From Bacteroidales bacterium (lineage in GTDB: Bacteria; Bacteroidota; Bacteroidia; Bacteroidales; UBA932): a DNA stretch of 64,000 bases. Positions within the stretch are counted from its first letter, which is position 1. The number at the start of each line of letters is the position of its first letter. A program made the position numbers and the translations under genes. Below, piece after piece: positions 36,240 to 45,110 of the stretch. Location of the stretch: the NCBI GenBank assembly GCA_024401825.1, contig JAKSKF010000004.1, positions 1-64,000 of the forward strand, written 5' to 3'. A model generated the notes under the pieces. It saw only the letters and a program-made list of their open reading frames with translations, was not told the DNA's origin and did no database searches.

Positions 36240-37298
36240 ATGGTTGAGGCGCGGGGAATCGAGGGGATTTCATTTTCCTTTACGGCAGGTGTGGCTGCGG
36301 CCGCGGTTCTGGACTTCGGTCCGGAGCCCGGAGGAAGCGTCTGTCTTGCCCTTGCCTGCGCTGTAGCCGGGACGCTGGCAATACTGAAACCGCGCGGAAT
36401 CCTTCCCTATTTCGGTCTGTTCTTCATCCTGGGGGCCTTCTGCCTCTCCGCGGGAGAACTTCCCCACAAGGTTTCCAACCCGTTCTCGGCGCAGTTTCAG
36501 GGACTTTGCCGGAGAATAGACGGGCTGCCGTTCGCAAGCCCTCTGACAGGGTCCCTCTCCAAAGCGCTTCTCTGCGGGGACAGGACGGGGCTGGACAGCG
36601 GCGTGAAGGAAGCTTTCAGGAACAGCGGGGCATCTCACATCCTGGCTCTTTCCGGAATGCATCTGGGACTGATTTACGCCCTGGTTTCCGCCCTATCACG
36701 GGCACTGGGCAACTCTGTCCGCGCAAGGAGGGCGAGGGCCGCGGCCAACGTTACGGCCTGCGGCTGGTACACGGTTATGACGGGGGCGGGTCCTTCCGTT
36801 CTGAGGGCCTTCATCTTCATCTGCCTGAACGAAATTTCAAGACTATGTCCCGGAAGAAGGAGAAGCCCCGCCAAAATCTACTGCACCGCCCTGCTCGTCC
36901 AACTGTGCATAGAGCCTTCCGGCATCAGGACCCTCAGTTTCCAGTTGTCCTACCTGGCGATGTGCGGAATCACGCTCGTTTTCCCCGTACTCCAAAACTG
37001 GTATCCCGCCCGGAAAGGCGGATTCTCGCTGACAGGCCGGATATGGACCTGCATAGCGATGAGTGTCAGCTGCCAGCTCTTCACCGCTCCCCTGGTCTGG
37101 TTGAAATTCCGCACCTTCCCCGGGTATTTTCTCCTGTCGAATCTGATTGCCCTGCCACTGACAGAGGGGCTTATGGGATGTTCGCTCGCCTGCCTGGCCG
37201 CGGACGCGCTGGGGCTGCCGTCCGCGCTGTTCCCGAAGCTGGCTGACAGGCTGTGCGGCTTTCTTGCTTTCAGTATGGAAACAATCAGTTCAATGTGA
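36240..37298 (+). CDS. Short ComEC/Rec2-type competence membrane protein
   Basis: 352 residues with several membrane helices. The ComEC core motif SGASHILALSGMHLG (129-143) is plain, followed by the typical membrane region (ACGWYTVMTGAGPSVLRAF, FQLSYLAMCGITLVF). Full-length ComEC is about 700-800 residues; the N-terminal OB-like DUF4131 region looks minimal and the C-terminal metallo-beta-lactamase domain is missing. Whether it still supports DNA uptake is unknown. It overlaps the apbE end by 14 bp. Confidence 0.85.
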   Translation: MVEARGIEGISFSFTAGVAAAAVLDFGPEPGGSVCLALACAVAGTLAILKPRGILPYFGLFFILGAFCLSAGELPHKVSNPFSAQFQGLCRRIDGLPFASPLTGSLSKALLCGDRTGLDSGVKEAFRNSGASHILALSGMHLGLIYALVSALSRALGNSVRARRARAAANVTACGWYTVMTGAGPSVLRAFIFICLNEISRLCPGRRRSPAKIYCTALLVQLCIEPSGIRTLSFQLSYLAMCGITLVFPVLQNWYPARKGGFSLTGRIWTCIAMSVSCQLFTAPLVWLKFRTFPGYFLLSNLIALPLTEGLMGCSLACLAADALGLPSALFPKLADRLCGFLAFSMETISSM

Positions 37299-38226
37299 AG
37301 CCGGGAGAGGCCCATTCACAGTCGGAGCATATCAGGTAAGCCTCTATGTCCGGCCGGCTTTCGACATATCTCCGGGCCTCCTCGTATCCTGCCACCATAA
37401 AGAAAGTGGCGAGGGCGTCGGCTTCCGCCGAAGTGGGGGCCACCACAGTGGCGCTGAGCAGGGAATGTGACACGGGATATCCGGTGCGGGGGTCTATGGT
37501 GTGCGAGTATTTCACGCCGTCCACCACATAGTATTTCCTGTAGTTCCCGGAAGTCACCAGCCCGCAGGCCCTGCCGCCCGAAGACCAGATGCCGTGAAGG
37601 TCCGCCCCCGGATTGTCGTTGCCGTCAACCGGATTGTCTATGCCGACTTTCCAGCCCGCGCCGTCGGGGTTGACTCCGCAGCAGTAGATTTCCCCTATGT
37701 CCACAAGCATATCCGCCACTCCCTTCGACTTCAGGAAGGAGGCCACCAAATCACAGCTAAAACCTTGGGCGAACGAGTTGAAATTCAGCACCTTCCATTC
37801 TCTGCTCAAAAGCAGCGCGCTGTCCACCGCCGCCTTGTCCGGAAGGCTGTCGGCGCTGAATCCGAAGCCCCAGACGTCGAACAGAGGTCCGGCCCCCGCG
37901 TCAACCGCGCCGTCCGTCATCTCAAAATAGTGTTCAGCCATTTTCAGGGCGGTCCTGAACAGAGAGTCGGTGTCCCTCAGTTCGCCGCGGTTGAACCTGC
38001 TGAGCCGGGATTTCGAGTTGTAGCCGGAAAGGGTGGTGTCTATGGTATTGAGTATGGAGTCCACCGCCGCCTGCATTTCCGCAGGGGACATTGTCACGCC
38101 GGCAGGGTTGTAGCAGACAGCCCAGACCCCTCCCTGGGCATAGCCCCCGAGTTTCACGTAACGGGGCTGGCAGGCCGCCATAACCAGCGCCGCAAGCGCG
38201 ACCGATATGAATTTTACCGTTTTCAT
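37285..38226 (-). CDS. apbE: FAD:protein FMN transferase (ApbE), lipoprotein form
   Basis: Attaches FMN covalently to Ser/Thr in flavoproteins such as NqrB/NqrC or RnfG. 313 residues from the ATG at 38226, with a lipobox LVMAAC (Cys about 19). Seen: LSRFNRGE, the VDAGAGPLFDVWGFG block, the HTIDPRTGYPVSHSLLSATV block and EADALATFF, all family hallmarks. No NQR or RNF genes lie in the window. Its stop overlaps the convergent ComEC end by 14 bp. Confidence 0.93.
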   Translation of the reverse strand: MKTVKFISVALAALVMAACQPRYVKLGGYAQGGVWAVCYNPAGVTMSPAEMQAAVDSILNTIDTTLSGYNSKSRLSRFNRGELRDTDSLFRTALKMAEHYFEMTDGAVDAGAGPLFDVWGFGFSADSLPDKAAVDSALLLSREWKVLNFNSFAQGFSCDLVASFLKSKGVADMLVDIGEIYCCGVNPDGAGWKVGIDNPVDGNDNPGADLHGIWSSGGRACGLVTSGNYRKYYVVDGVKYSHTIDPRTGYPVSHSLLSATVVAPTSAEADALATFFMVAGYEEARRYVESRPDIEAYLICSDCEWASPGFTLN

Positions 38227-38305
38227 AGAGCCCGATGGCAAAGTATTTGCGCAAAGGTAGCGGATTTTTACTCAAAAATGTGCATCTTTGTACGATTGTA
38301 CAATT

Positions 38306-39340
38306 ATGAAGCTTAACTTAGAACGAATATTGTTTGCTACGGCGGCGGTCTGCGCGCTGGTCACCGTTTCCTGCAAAAAGGAAGAGTCTGTAACCACTCT
38401 CAAATACTTCAGCGGAACAATCCGTGTCAATCTTCCCGCATACGTAGAGCCGGGGCAGACAATACATCTGTCTCCCGGAGACCTGAAGAAGGAGGACGGC
38501 AGCACCGCAATCGGCTTCTACTGGAAAATCAAGGAAGCGACGGTTGCGGATACGGTAAGGAGGGAATCGGACCCCCTGGACATCAGCCCGGACTACGATT
38601 TCGTGGTCCCGGACACCGTCGGCACCGTTGAACTTATGGTCGGGGCATTCGCATCGGGATATTACTCTACCGTAGCATCCTCAGCGACGACGGTGGTCAA
38701 GCCCGGCATCAACCGGGGTTCGCTGACAGGGTTCGACCTGTTCGACGACGACAGCCTGATAACTGACAGCAGAGACGGGAAGACCTACCTGACGATGCTC
38801 GCCGGTGACACCCGATGGATGAGGCAGAACCTCGCGTACGAAGCATCCGGAATCCGCTGCTTCGATTCGGGAGTTATGACGGGACTGTTCGGAATGTTCT
38901 ATACCTGGGAGGAAGCCAGAAACGGAAATGTCTGCCCGGAAGGTTGGGAACTTCCCTCAGAAAACGACTGGGTGGAACTGGCGGAATTCTGCGGTGACGA
39001 AAATGCCGCCCGGTTCGGGACTTTCACAGGAATCGCAGGAAAGAATATGGTTGACGCATCGTTCAACGGCAAGCCTGTCTGGGAGTTCTGGCCCCAGGTC
39101 AAAATCACCAACGAAAGCCATTTCGCCGCTCTTTCCACAGGTTTCTGCGATATCCTTTCCGATTCACACAAGTTCAGGGGCTGGAGCGAGTATGCCGGTT
39201 TCTGGACCGGTGACGAGACCGATGATTCCGCCTCCGGCGTGTACCGCTATTTCCACGTCGAGTCCGACAACATCTTCGCGGGCAAGGGGGACAAGACCAA
39301 CCTTGCAATGAGCGTTCGTTGCATCAGGAAAAAGAAATAG
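38306..39340 (+). CDS. FISUMP-domain lipoprotein
   Basis: 344 residues from the ATG at 38306 (a TTG at 38288 is rejected). The signal sequence has a lipobox ending VTVSC (Cys23). Residues ~25-140 form an immunoglobulin-like domain. Residues ~160-344 match the FISUMP pattern: DGKTYLTMLAGDTRWMRQNL, MFYTWEEARNGNVCPEGWEL, FWTGDET and the ending SVRCIRKKK. It is a surface or periplasmic lipoprotein; no catalytic residues are known for this domain. Confidence 0.83.
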   Translation: MKLNLERILFATAAVCALVTVSCKKEESVTTLKYFSGTIRVNLPAYVEPGQTIHLSPGDLKKEDGSTAIGFYWKIKEATVADTVRRESDPLDISPDYDFVVPDTVGTVELMVGAFASGYYSTVASSATTVVKPGINRGSLTGFDLFDDDSLITDSRDGKTYLTMLAGDTRWMRQNLAYEASGIRCFDSGVMTGLFGMFYTWEEARNGNVCPEGWELPSENDWVELAEFCGDENAARFGTFTGIAGKNMVDASFNGKPVWEFWPQVKITNESHFAALSTGFCDILSDSHKFRGWSEYAGFWTGDETDDSASGVYRYFHVESDNIFAGKGDKTNLAMSVRCIRKKK

Positions 39341-39371
39341 CGTCAATTTTCAGAATACAGTCTGACCGTTT

Positions 39372-40028
39372 ATGAACGAAATGGATTACAACACGAGCAG
39401 AGACACGCTCAAGATGCCCGAATACGGCCGGAATGTGCTCAAGATGGTGGAAGACCTCAGGAAGATAGAAGACAGGGACAAGCGCAATGCGCAGGCCAGG
39501 GCCATTGTCAAGGTTATGGGCATCCTGAACCCGCAGGTCCACACGCAGGAGAACTTCGAGCACAAACTCTGGGACCATCTCTACATCATCTCGGGCTTCA
39601 ACCTTGACATAGACTCACCCTACCCCTGCCCCGCAGAAGAGGTTTTCAACACCAGGCCGGTTCCCCTTCCGATGAAGGACACCCCCATCAAGGCCACCCA
39701 CTACGGCAGGAACATCGAGAGAGTGATAGACCTCATCGCCTCCGAGGAGGAAGGAGACGTCAAGAACTCGCTGATACGCGCTCTCGCAATCTATATGCGC
39801 CAGCAGTACCTTATCTGGAACAAGGACTCGGTAGCGGACGAGACCATCTTCAAGGACATCGAAAGACTGTCCGGAGGCAGGCTCAGCGTACCTGAGGGAA
39901 TCAGTCTGAGCAAGTTGTCCGAAAATGCCAGTTTCTCAAGGCCCAGTCTCGGAATCGGGGGAAATCCCGGCAAGAATCACAGTCACAGGCAGGGACGCAG
40001 ACAGAATAAGAAAAAGTCCGGACAATGA
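39372..40028 (+). CDS. DUF4290 family protein
   Basis: 218 residues, predicted soluble and helical, with a Lys/Arg/His/Gln-rich tail (KNHSHRQGRRQNKKKSGQ) that suggests nucleic-acid contact. DUF4290 is a Bacteroidota-restricted family without established function, recognised here by the YNTSRDTLKMPEYGRN start and the MGILNPQVHTQENFEHKLWD region. It overlaps the ftsK start by 4 bp, so it is translationally coupled with the DNA translocase, a hint that it may act in chromosome segregation or division. Confidence 0.88.
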   Translation: MNEMDYNTSRDTLKMPEYGRNVLKMVEDLRKIEDRDKRNAQARAIVKVMGILNPQVHTQENFEHKLWDHLYIISGFNLDIDSPYPCPAEEVFNTRPVPLPMKDTPIKATHYGRNIERVIDLIASEEEGDVKNSLIRALAIYMRQQYLIWNKDSVADETIFKDIERLSGGRLSVPEGISLSKLSENASFSRPSLGIGGNPGKNHSHRQGRRQNKKKSGQ

Positions 40029-42415
40029 ACGGCAGGGAGTCCATATCCAGAATCATAGGACTTGTCCTGCTTGGCGCCGCCGCATTTTCGGCCATAGCCT
40101 TCACTTCCTACCTCATCCACTGGAGGGAGGATATGAGCATTATGTCCGTCAGCGCGGAGGGCGTTCAACTTGAAGCGGCCAATGCGGCCGGGCGTCTGGG
40201 GCATACATTCTCACTCTTTATGATAGGAAAGTGCTTCGGAGTAGGAAGTTACGCCCTGATAGCAATTCTTGTCGCCGTGGGAATCCGGCTTCTCGCCGGC
40301 AGGTTCAGCGGCCCCGTCGCCGGAACCGTGCTCCTGTCCCTGATTGTCACCGCGGTCACATCCCTCACGGGAGCATACATAGGCAAAGTGTTCCGTCAGG
40401 AACTGCTGTTCGGGTACGGCCCGGGCGGCCGCTGCGGAGCATATGTCATTTCCAAGGCCGACGCCGCCGTGGGAACAGCCGTGACCGGGCTCATCCTTGC
40501 AATAATAATCATCAGCCTGCTTTTTCTGTACTCCGGCAGGTTCCGCCGGTGGTTCGCCCGCCTGGTAAGAGAGCCTGCTCCGTCCACAACTGAGGGACCC
40601 GACCGGGTTCCCGCCGGAACAGCGGAAGGAGCCGTAACAGGGGAAAATCCCGACACTTCCGGGGCAGGCGCGGAGGCCACCGGAGAGGAGACTGCCGTCC
40701 CGGCGCCTGATACAGGCGGGGACGCAGAAACAGAAACTGCCGAGGACGGAACGGAGAATGCGGGGCAGACAGCCGCAGACGGACAGTCGGAAGGTGTCAA
40801 CATAGTGGATTCGGACGTTCTGGACGTTCCCTATGAGGAATTGAGCCCCATAGACAACAGGATTGACCAGATATACGGCCTCGCAAAATACAAGTTCCCG
40901 TCCATAGAACTTCTTGAATCCCACTCTTCCGGCAAGCACGTTGTCAGCGAGGCTGAAATCCAGCGCAACAACTGCAAGATTCGCGCTGTGCTCAACAATT
41001 ACAGAATCAAACTGGACGACGTGACCGCCATCGTGGGGCCCACGGTAACCCTCTACAAGGTCATCCCCGCCCCCGGCGTGAAGATAGCGGACATCAAGAA
41101 GCTCCAGGAAGACATTGCCATATCCCTGGGAGCCAAGGGAGTCAGGGTGGTCACCCTTACGGATGCCGTGGGGATAGAGGTGGCAAACGACTTCGCGAGT
41201 ATGGTTCCCCTGAAGGCCCTGCTGAACAACAGCGCGTTCCGTGAAAGCAAGGCAAACCTGCCCGTGGCCATAGGCTACACAATCACGCAGAAGGTCAAGG
41301 TGTTCGACCTGACCGATGCGCCGCACCTGCTGATTGCCGGAGCCACCAAACAGGGCAAATCAGTGGGGCTCAACGTAATAGTGAGTTCACTGCTTTACTC
41401 CTGCCATCCTTCGGAACTCAAGTTCGTCTTCATAGACCCCAAGATGGTGGAATTTTCCGCCTACAACAGCCTGCTGTATCATTATATGGCCTGTCTGCCG
41501 GAAAATTCCGAGGAGGAACTCAAGGCGGGCGCGGTGGTCAAGACTCCCAAGCGCGCGGAGAAGATTCTGCGTTCCCTCTGCATAGAGATGGACGAACGGT
41601 ACGAACTGCTCTCGAAGGCAGGCGTCAACAACATCAAGCTCTACAACGAAAAGTTCAGGAACCGCAAACTGCATCCGAAGAACGGGCACAAATTCCTGCC
41701 TTATCTTGTGGTTGTAGTGGATGAGTACGCCGACCTGACAATGACCACCGGAGCGTCTCCGGAGGCGAGGGCCGCATCCAGAAGCATCACCAATTCCATC
41801 ATCAGGCTCGCTCAGAAGGGACGCGCCGCCGGTCTTCACGTCATACTGGCCACGCAGAGACCTTCCGTCGATGTCATTTCCGGCATCATCAAGAGCAACT
41901 TCCCTATGAGAATCGCCTTCAGGGTGGCATCCCGCGTGGATTCCCAGACCATACTTGACGCCCCGGGCGCAGAGAAACTGATAGGTAACGGAGATATGCT
42001 GTTCTCCGCCGGAATCGACACGGAACGGATTCAGTGCGGCTATGTCAGCGGAAAGGAAATAGACGCCGTCACCGAATTCATCGGCCGGCAGACCGGGTAC
42101 GCTCGGTGTTACAACACTCCCTACTACCTTCCCGAAGCCGCCGACGGCGTGGGTGACACGGCCGGAGGAGCCGTCGATATGTCCGACCTGGACGAGCGTT
42201 TCGAGGAGGCGGCAAATGCCGTTGTCCTTTCCCAGAAGGGTTCCACTTCAGACATCCAGCGCAAACTTGGTATGGGTTATGCAAAGGCAGGCCGTATAAT
42301 GGACCAGCTTGAGGCGGCCGGAATAGTAGGCCCCCAGGAAGGCTCCAAGCCAAGACAGGTGCTGGTGCCGGACCTCGACTCGCTTCAGGAAGTCCTTGCC
42401 AAATACAGAAGGTGA
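40025..42415 (+). CDS. ftsK: DNA translocase FtsK/SpoIIIE
   Basis: Moves chromosomal DNA at the septum and, through XerCD, resolves dimers. 796 residues. About four N-terminal membrane helices (~1-175); an acidic, Glu/Thr/Ala-rich linker (~185-260); a motor domain with Walker A GATKQGKS (439-446) and a Walker B region YLVVVVDEYADL; and a C-terminal gamma winged-helix domain (MGYAKAGRIMDQLEAAGIVGP) that reads KOPS-type sequences. It shares its stop and start with lolA (TGATG). Confidence 0.95.
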   Translation: MNGRESISRIIGLVLLGAAAFSAIAFTSYLIHWREDMSIMSVSAEGVQLEAANAAGRLGHTFSLFMIGKCFGVGSYALIAILVAVGIRLLAGRFSGPVAGTVLLSLIVTAVTSLTGAYIGKVFRQELLFGYGPGGRCGAYVISKADAAVGTAVTGLILAIIIISLLFLYSGRFRRWFARLVREPAPSTTEGPDRVPAGTAEGAVTGENPDTSGAGAEATGEETAVPAPDTGGDAETETAEDGTENAGQTAADGQSEGVNIVDSDVLDVPYEELSPIDNRIDQIYGLAKYKFPSIELLESHSSGKHVVSEAEIQRNNCKIRAVLNNYRIKLDDVTAIVGPTVTLYKVIPAPGVKIADIKKLQEDIAISLGAKGVRVVTLTDAVGIEVANDFASMVPLKALLNNSAFRESKANLPVAIGYTITQKVKVFDLTDAPHLLIAGATKQGKSVGLNVIVSSLLYSCHPSELKFVFIDPKMVEFSAYNSLLYHYMACLPENSEEELKAGAVVKTPKRAEKILRSLCIEMDERYELLSKAGVNNIKLYNEKFRNRKLHPKNGHKFLPYLVVVVDEYADLTMTTGASPEARAASRSITNSIIRLAQKGRAAGLHVILATQRPSVDVISGIIKSNFPMRIAFRVASRVDSQTILDAPGAEKLIGNGDMLFSAGIDTERIQCGYVSGKEIDAVTEFIGRQTGYARCYNTPYYLPEAADGVGDTAGGAVDMSDLDERFEEAANAVVLSQKGSTSDIQRKLGMGYAKAGRIMDQLEAAGIVGPQEGSKPRQVLVPDLDSLQEVLAKYRR

Positions 42416-42921
42416 TGAAAAAATTTGTCGGAACTTTATTCTGCCTGCTGATATGCGTCGGAGCATTCTGCCAGCAGGACATTCCCAGCCTCGTGGAGGG
42501 GATGAAAACGGGAAACCTCAGTTTCAACTTCAAGTTCAGGGCCAGCGGCAGGACCTTTCCCGCCATGTCCGGGTCCCTCAGCATTCAGGGAAAGAGTTTC
42601 AGCGCGAACTTTGCCGGCCAGAGAATAATCTCAGACGGCAATACACTCTGGACGATACTGGACCCTCAGGAAGAAATTTATATCGAGAACGCGGCGCCGC
42701 TGCCGGCCTTCATCTATGATTCAAGGCAACTTATGAAGATGCTGAGCAATCTCTCCTACTCTGACGGAGGCATAAGCGGAACCTTCACCGCCGCCGGGGG
42801 CGGGCAAAGTTTCGACTTCGAAATCAGCGGCATCCGTGTGGGTCCGCCGCTTCCTTCAAGCGGATTCAAAGTAAATACCCGGGAGTTCGGCGACTCCTGG
42901 GTAATCACTGACCTGAGATAA
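42415..42921 (+). CDS. lolA: LolA-like outer-membrane lipoprotein carrier
   Basis: A periplasmic chaperone that carries lipoproteins from the inner to the outer membrane. 168 residues with a signal peptide (KKFVGTLFCLLICVGAFCQ). The body fits a small LolA-like beta fold (LSFNFKFRASGRTFPAMSGS, DGNTLWTILDPQEEIYIEN). Placement directly after ftsK (1-bp overlap) is the usual arrangement of ftsK-lolA in Bacteroidota and supports the call over sequence alone. Confidence 0.82.
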   Translation: MKKFVGTLFCLLICVGAFCQQDIPSLVEGMKTGNLSFNFKFRASGRTFPAMSGSLSIQGKSFSANFAGQRIISDGNTLWTILDPQEEIYIENAAPLPAFIYDSRQLMKMLSNLSYSDGGISGTFTAAGGGQSFDFEISGIRVGPPLPSSGFKVNTREFGDSWVITDLR

Positions 42922-42941
42922 ACCCTGTATTAACGGCGCGG

Positions 42942-42954
42942 CCCCATCCCGGGG
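42942..42954 (+). terminator. Possible short terminator hairpin after lolA
   Basis: CCCC, a 5-nt loop, GGGG, then ATTTTG, 20 nt after the lolA stop. The stem is only 4 bp, so the call is weak. Confidence 0.3.
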
Positions 42955-42963
42955 ATTTTGCTG

Positions 42964-45009
42964 TCAATACGCGTCAGTCACGAGTCTTACGCTGTAACCG
43001 TGAGCGCGGGCGGCATTGTCCACAGCGTCAACCTTTTCAAGATTGAAATAAGCGTCATAGGCACGGTCGGTGCCTTTCGGTGATGATGTCCAATAATCCC
43101 CAAGGGCGCCTGTATTCTCCACCGTCAGACCGTTGCGGCTGCCTGCGGCGGGAAGACATACCAGACCGGCCGCCTCCGCCTCGGGCCAGGTAATGCTGTC
43201 ATACTCAAATTCTATGTTCCCTTCAAAGTCGTCAGGAGCCAGGACAAGGCAATTGGTCCTGTCACACACTGTAACGCCGTACCTGCAAAGGGAAGATGCA
43301 TTTTCACGTTTGTCTATGAGATATTTCCATTCGCCGTCGCTTCCGCCCGTCAAGGTGCGCCAGGTACCCGGAGCCACTCCGTTGGAACTGCAATAAGCAT
43401 CACCCCACTCGACGAAGACACCAAGATAGGAACTGCTGACCGGAGACTCATCGATTCCATAGAAGGTGGAGGAGGTTGACCATCCGAACAAATCCACTGA
43501 CGCTCCCGAACTCTGCGCCCCTATGGTCGTGTTTCCTGAAGCATTGCCTACATACCCGTATTGTTCCGGAGCGAAACTCCAGACATAGGAAGAGCCGTCG
43601 AAGGTGGCGCGGAGGTTTCCTTTCGAAAAGCGTACCTTCTTGTTGTCGCCCACACTGAAAACTCCTGAGAGAGCATCATCGGGAACAGAATGGAGAGCCT
43701 GAAGGAGTTCCCACTTCCGCTCACCGTCCATTGCACAGAGTTCCGCGAAGGATATCAGCCTTGTACTGCCGTCGCCAAGGGTCAGTTTGAGACCGAGGGC
43801 GGGCTTCCATACCATTCCGGCCGCCGCCCTTGGAACTATTGCAAGGGGCGCGTCAATCCTGAGGCAATGCGGCCCCTCGTAATCGAACCAGCGGTTGTAA
43901 TGAGCGATGTTGCACTCAGGGTCCGTCTCATCGAAGACATTTGCGAACTCTGCGGAAAGGGCCCTGCACTGCGACTGGGTGCATCCGAAGACGCTCGCCC
44001 ACAGATAGTCGTGCCACAGGCCGCGTACCGCGCACTCGTCATTGGAGAAGAGTGAAGCCATCATCCAGTCGGAGTCGGGGTCGGGTTCATCCACTCTCCC
44101 CTGATTGATGTCAATGTAAACCCCCTCGCTGTTTACCATACCGGAGACTCCTGTGTCACCGATGTAGAAGTCACGGAAAACGGCATCGTTGAAGTAGTCA
44201 TATGTCAATGTAAAGGTGTTGCTTAACGGGAACATATACGCGCGGACTGATGCGGGTATAATTTCGTCGGTCTCTATGGGGAGGGAGTTCTGATACCAGT
44301 CCATGAGTGTAGGGTATCCCTTGAATCTGCCGAAGATGAAACCGAATGACTCCCAGTTTCCGCTTTCGGTTCCCGCTGTCTCCTGTATGTCCGCATAGAT
44401 TGTGAAGGCGTATGAATTTCCGTCGTAGCCGAACTTTACGAACAAACCGTCGGACACAAGAACCCTCGCGTGGCCGTTGTCAAACTTCTGGTTCAGGGAA
44501 GACTTCCCCTTGATGCGGTCGGAGCCCTGGATGTCAAGATAAAAATCGCTTACGGGCATAACCTCCAGGCTGCCTATCTTGAGGCTTGTGGCGTCGCCCA
44601 GCTGGATTTTGAGGTACGGGACATCGGACTCGGTGAAATTGTAGGACAGTTCCCTGATTTGGTCCATTGCAAGACTGAAACTCTTCCTGCTCCCGAAATA
44701 CTTGAAACTGTGTTTGGGAGTCTGGTAATTCCCTCCGATGAAGTTTCCGACAGACTGGAAAAACTCCCTCAGAATCCTGATTACCAAAGGAGTCCCCTTT
44801 TCCACATAGCCGTCTTCAAGGTTGATGCCGAGAATCTCCTCAGAAAGGGCAAGCAGAGGTTCCAGTTCAGTCTTGTCGGACTGTGTGTCGATTGTTATTA
44901 CGTTCAGCTCTTCGTTGGGCTGAAACTCACCGGAAGAAGCACCTTCCTTCTGGCAGGATGCGAGCAGGCCCAGAGTGGCCAGCGCGCCAAGCAAAAACAT
45001 TTTCTTCAT
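42964..45009 (-). CDS. Large lipoprotein with a C-terminal FISUMP-like domain
   Basis: 681 residues. Lipobox LLASC with Cys at about residue 19. Residues ~30-430 do not match a family I recognise; the segment includes Cys-containing motifs (FGCTQSQCRAL, DPECNIAHYNRW). Residues ~455-681 are FISUMP-like: VGDNKKVRFSKGNLRA, the WSTSSTFYGID region, CLVLAPDDFEGNIE and the GYSVRLV end. It is probably surface-exposed, given Bacteroidota lipoprotein export. Flanked by lolA (convergent) and the AddA-like gene. Confidence 0.75.
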   Translation of the reverse strand: MKKMFLLGALATLGLLASCQKEGASSGEFQPNEELNVITIDTQSDKTELEPLLALSEEILGINLEDGYVEKGTPLVIRILREFFQSVGNFIGGNYQTPKHSFKYFGSRKSFSLAMDQIRELSYNFTESDVPYLKIQLGDATSLKIGSLEVMPVSDFYLDIQGSDRIKGKSSLNQKFDNGHARVLVSDGLFVKFGYDGNSYAFTIYADIQETAGTESGNWESFGFIFGRFKGYPTLMDWYQNSLPIETDEIIPASVRAYMFPLSNTFTLTYDYFNDAVFRDFYIGDTGVSGMVNSEGVYIDINQGRVDEPDPDSDWMMASLFSNDECAVRGLWHDYLWASVFGCTQSQCRALSAEFANVFDETDPECNIAHYNRWFDYEGPHCLRIDAPLAIVPRAAAGMVWKPALGLKLTLGDGSTRLISFAELCAMDGERKWELLQALHSVPDDALSGVFSVGDNKKVRFSKGNLRATFDGSSYVWSFAPEQYGYVGNASGNTTIGAQSSGASVDLFGWSTSSTFYGIDESPVSSSYLGVFVEWGDAYCSSNGVAPGTWRTLTGGSDGEWKYLIDKRENASSLCRYGVTVCDRTNCLVLAPDDFEGNIEFEYDSITWPEAEAAGLVCLPAAGSRNGLTVENTGALGDYWTSSPKGTDRAYDAYFNLEKVDAVDNAARAHGYSVRLVTDAY

Positions 45010-45045
45010 AAGACAGAATTGATTCTTTGGCTTTCAAAAAGTTCT

Positions 45046-45053
45046 CAAATATA
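45046..45053 (-). promoter_or_regulatory. -7 box for the large FISUMP-like lipoprotein
   Basis: The minus strand reads TATATTTG, 36 nt before the ATG at 45009. No TTG at -33. Confidence 0.5.
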
Positions 45054-45110
45054 CGAATTCTGTCACAAAACGTAAATTTCCTGAACATTATTCAAGAATG
45101 TGTCACTTTT

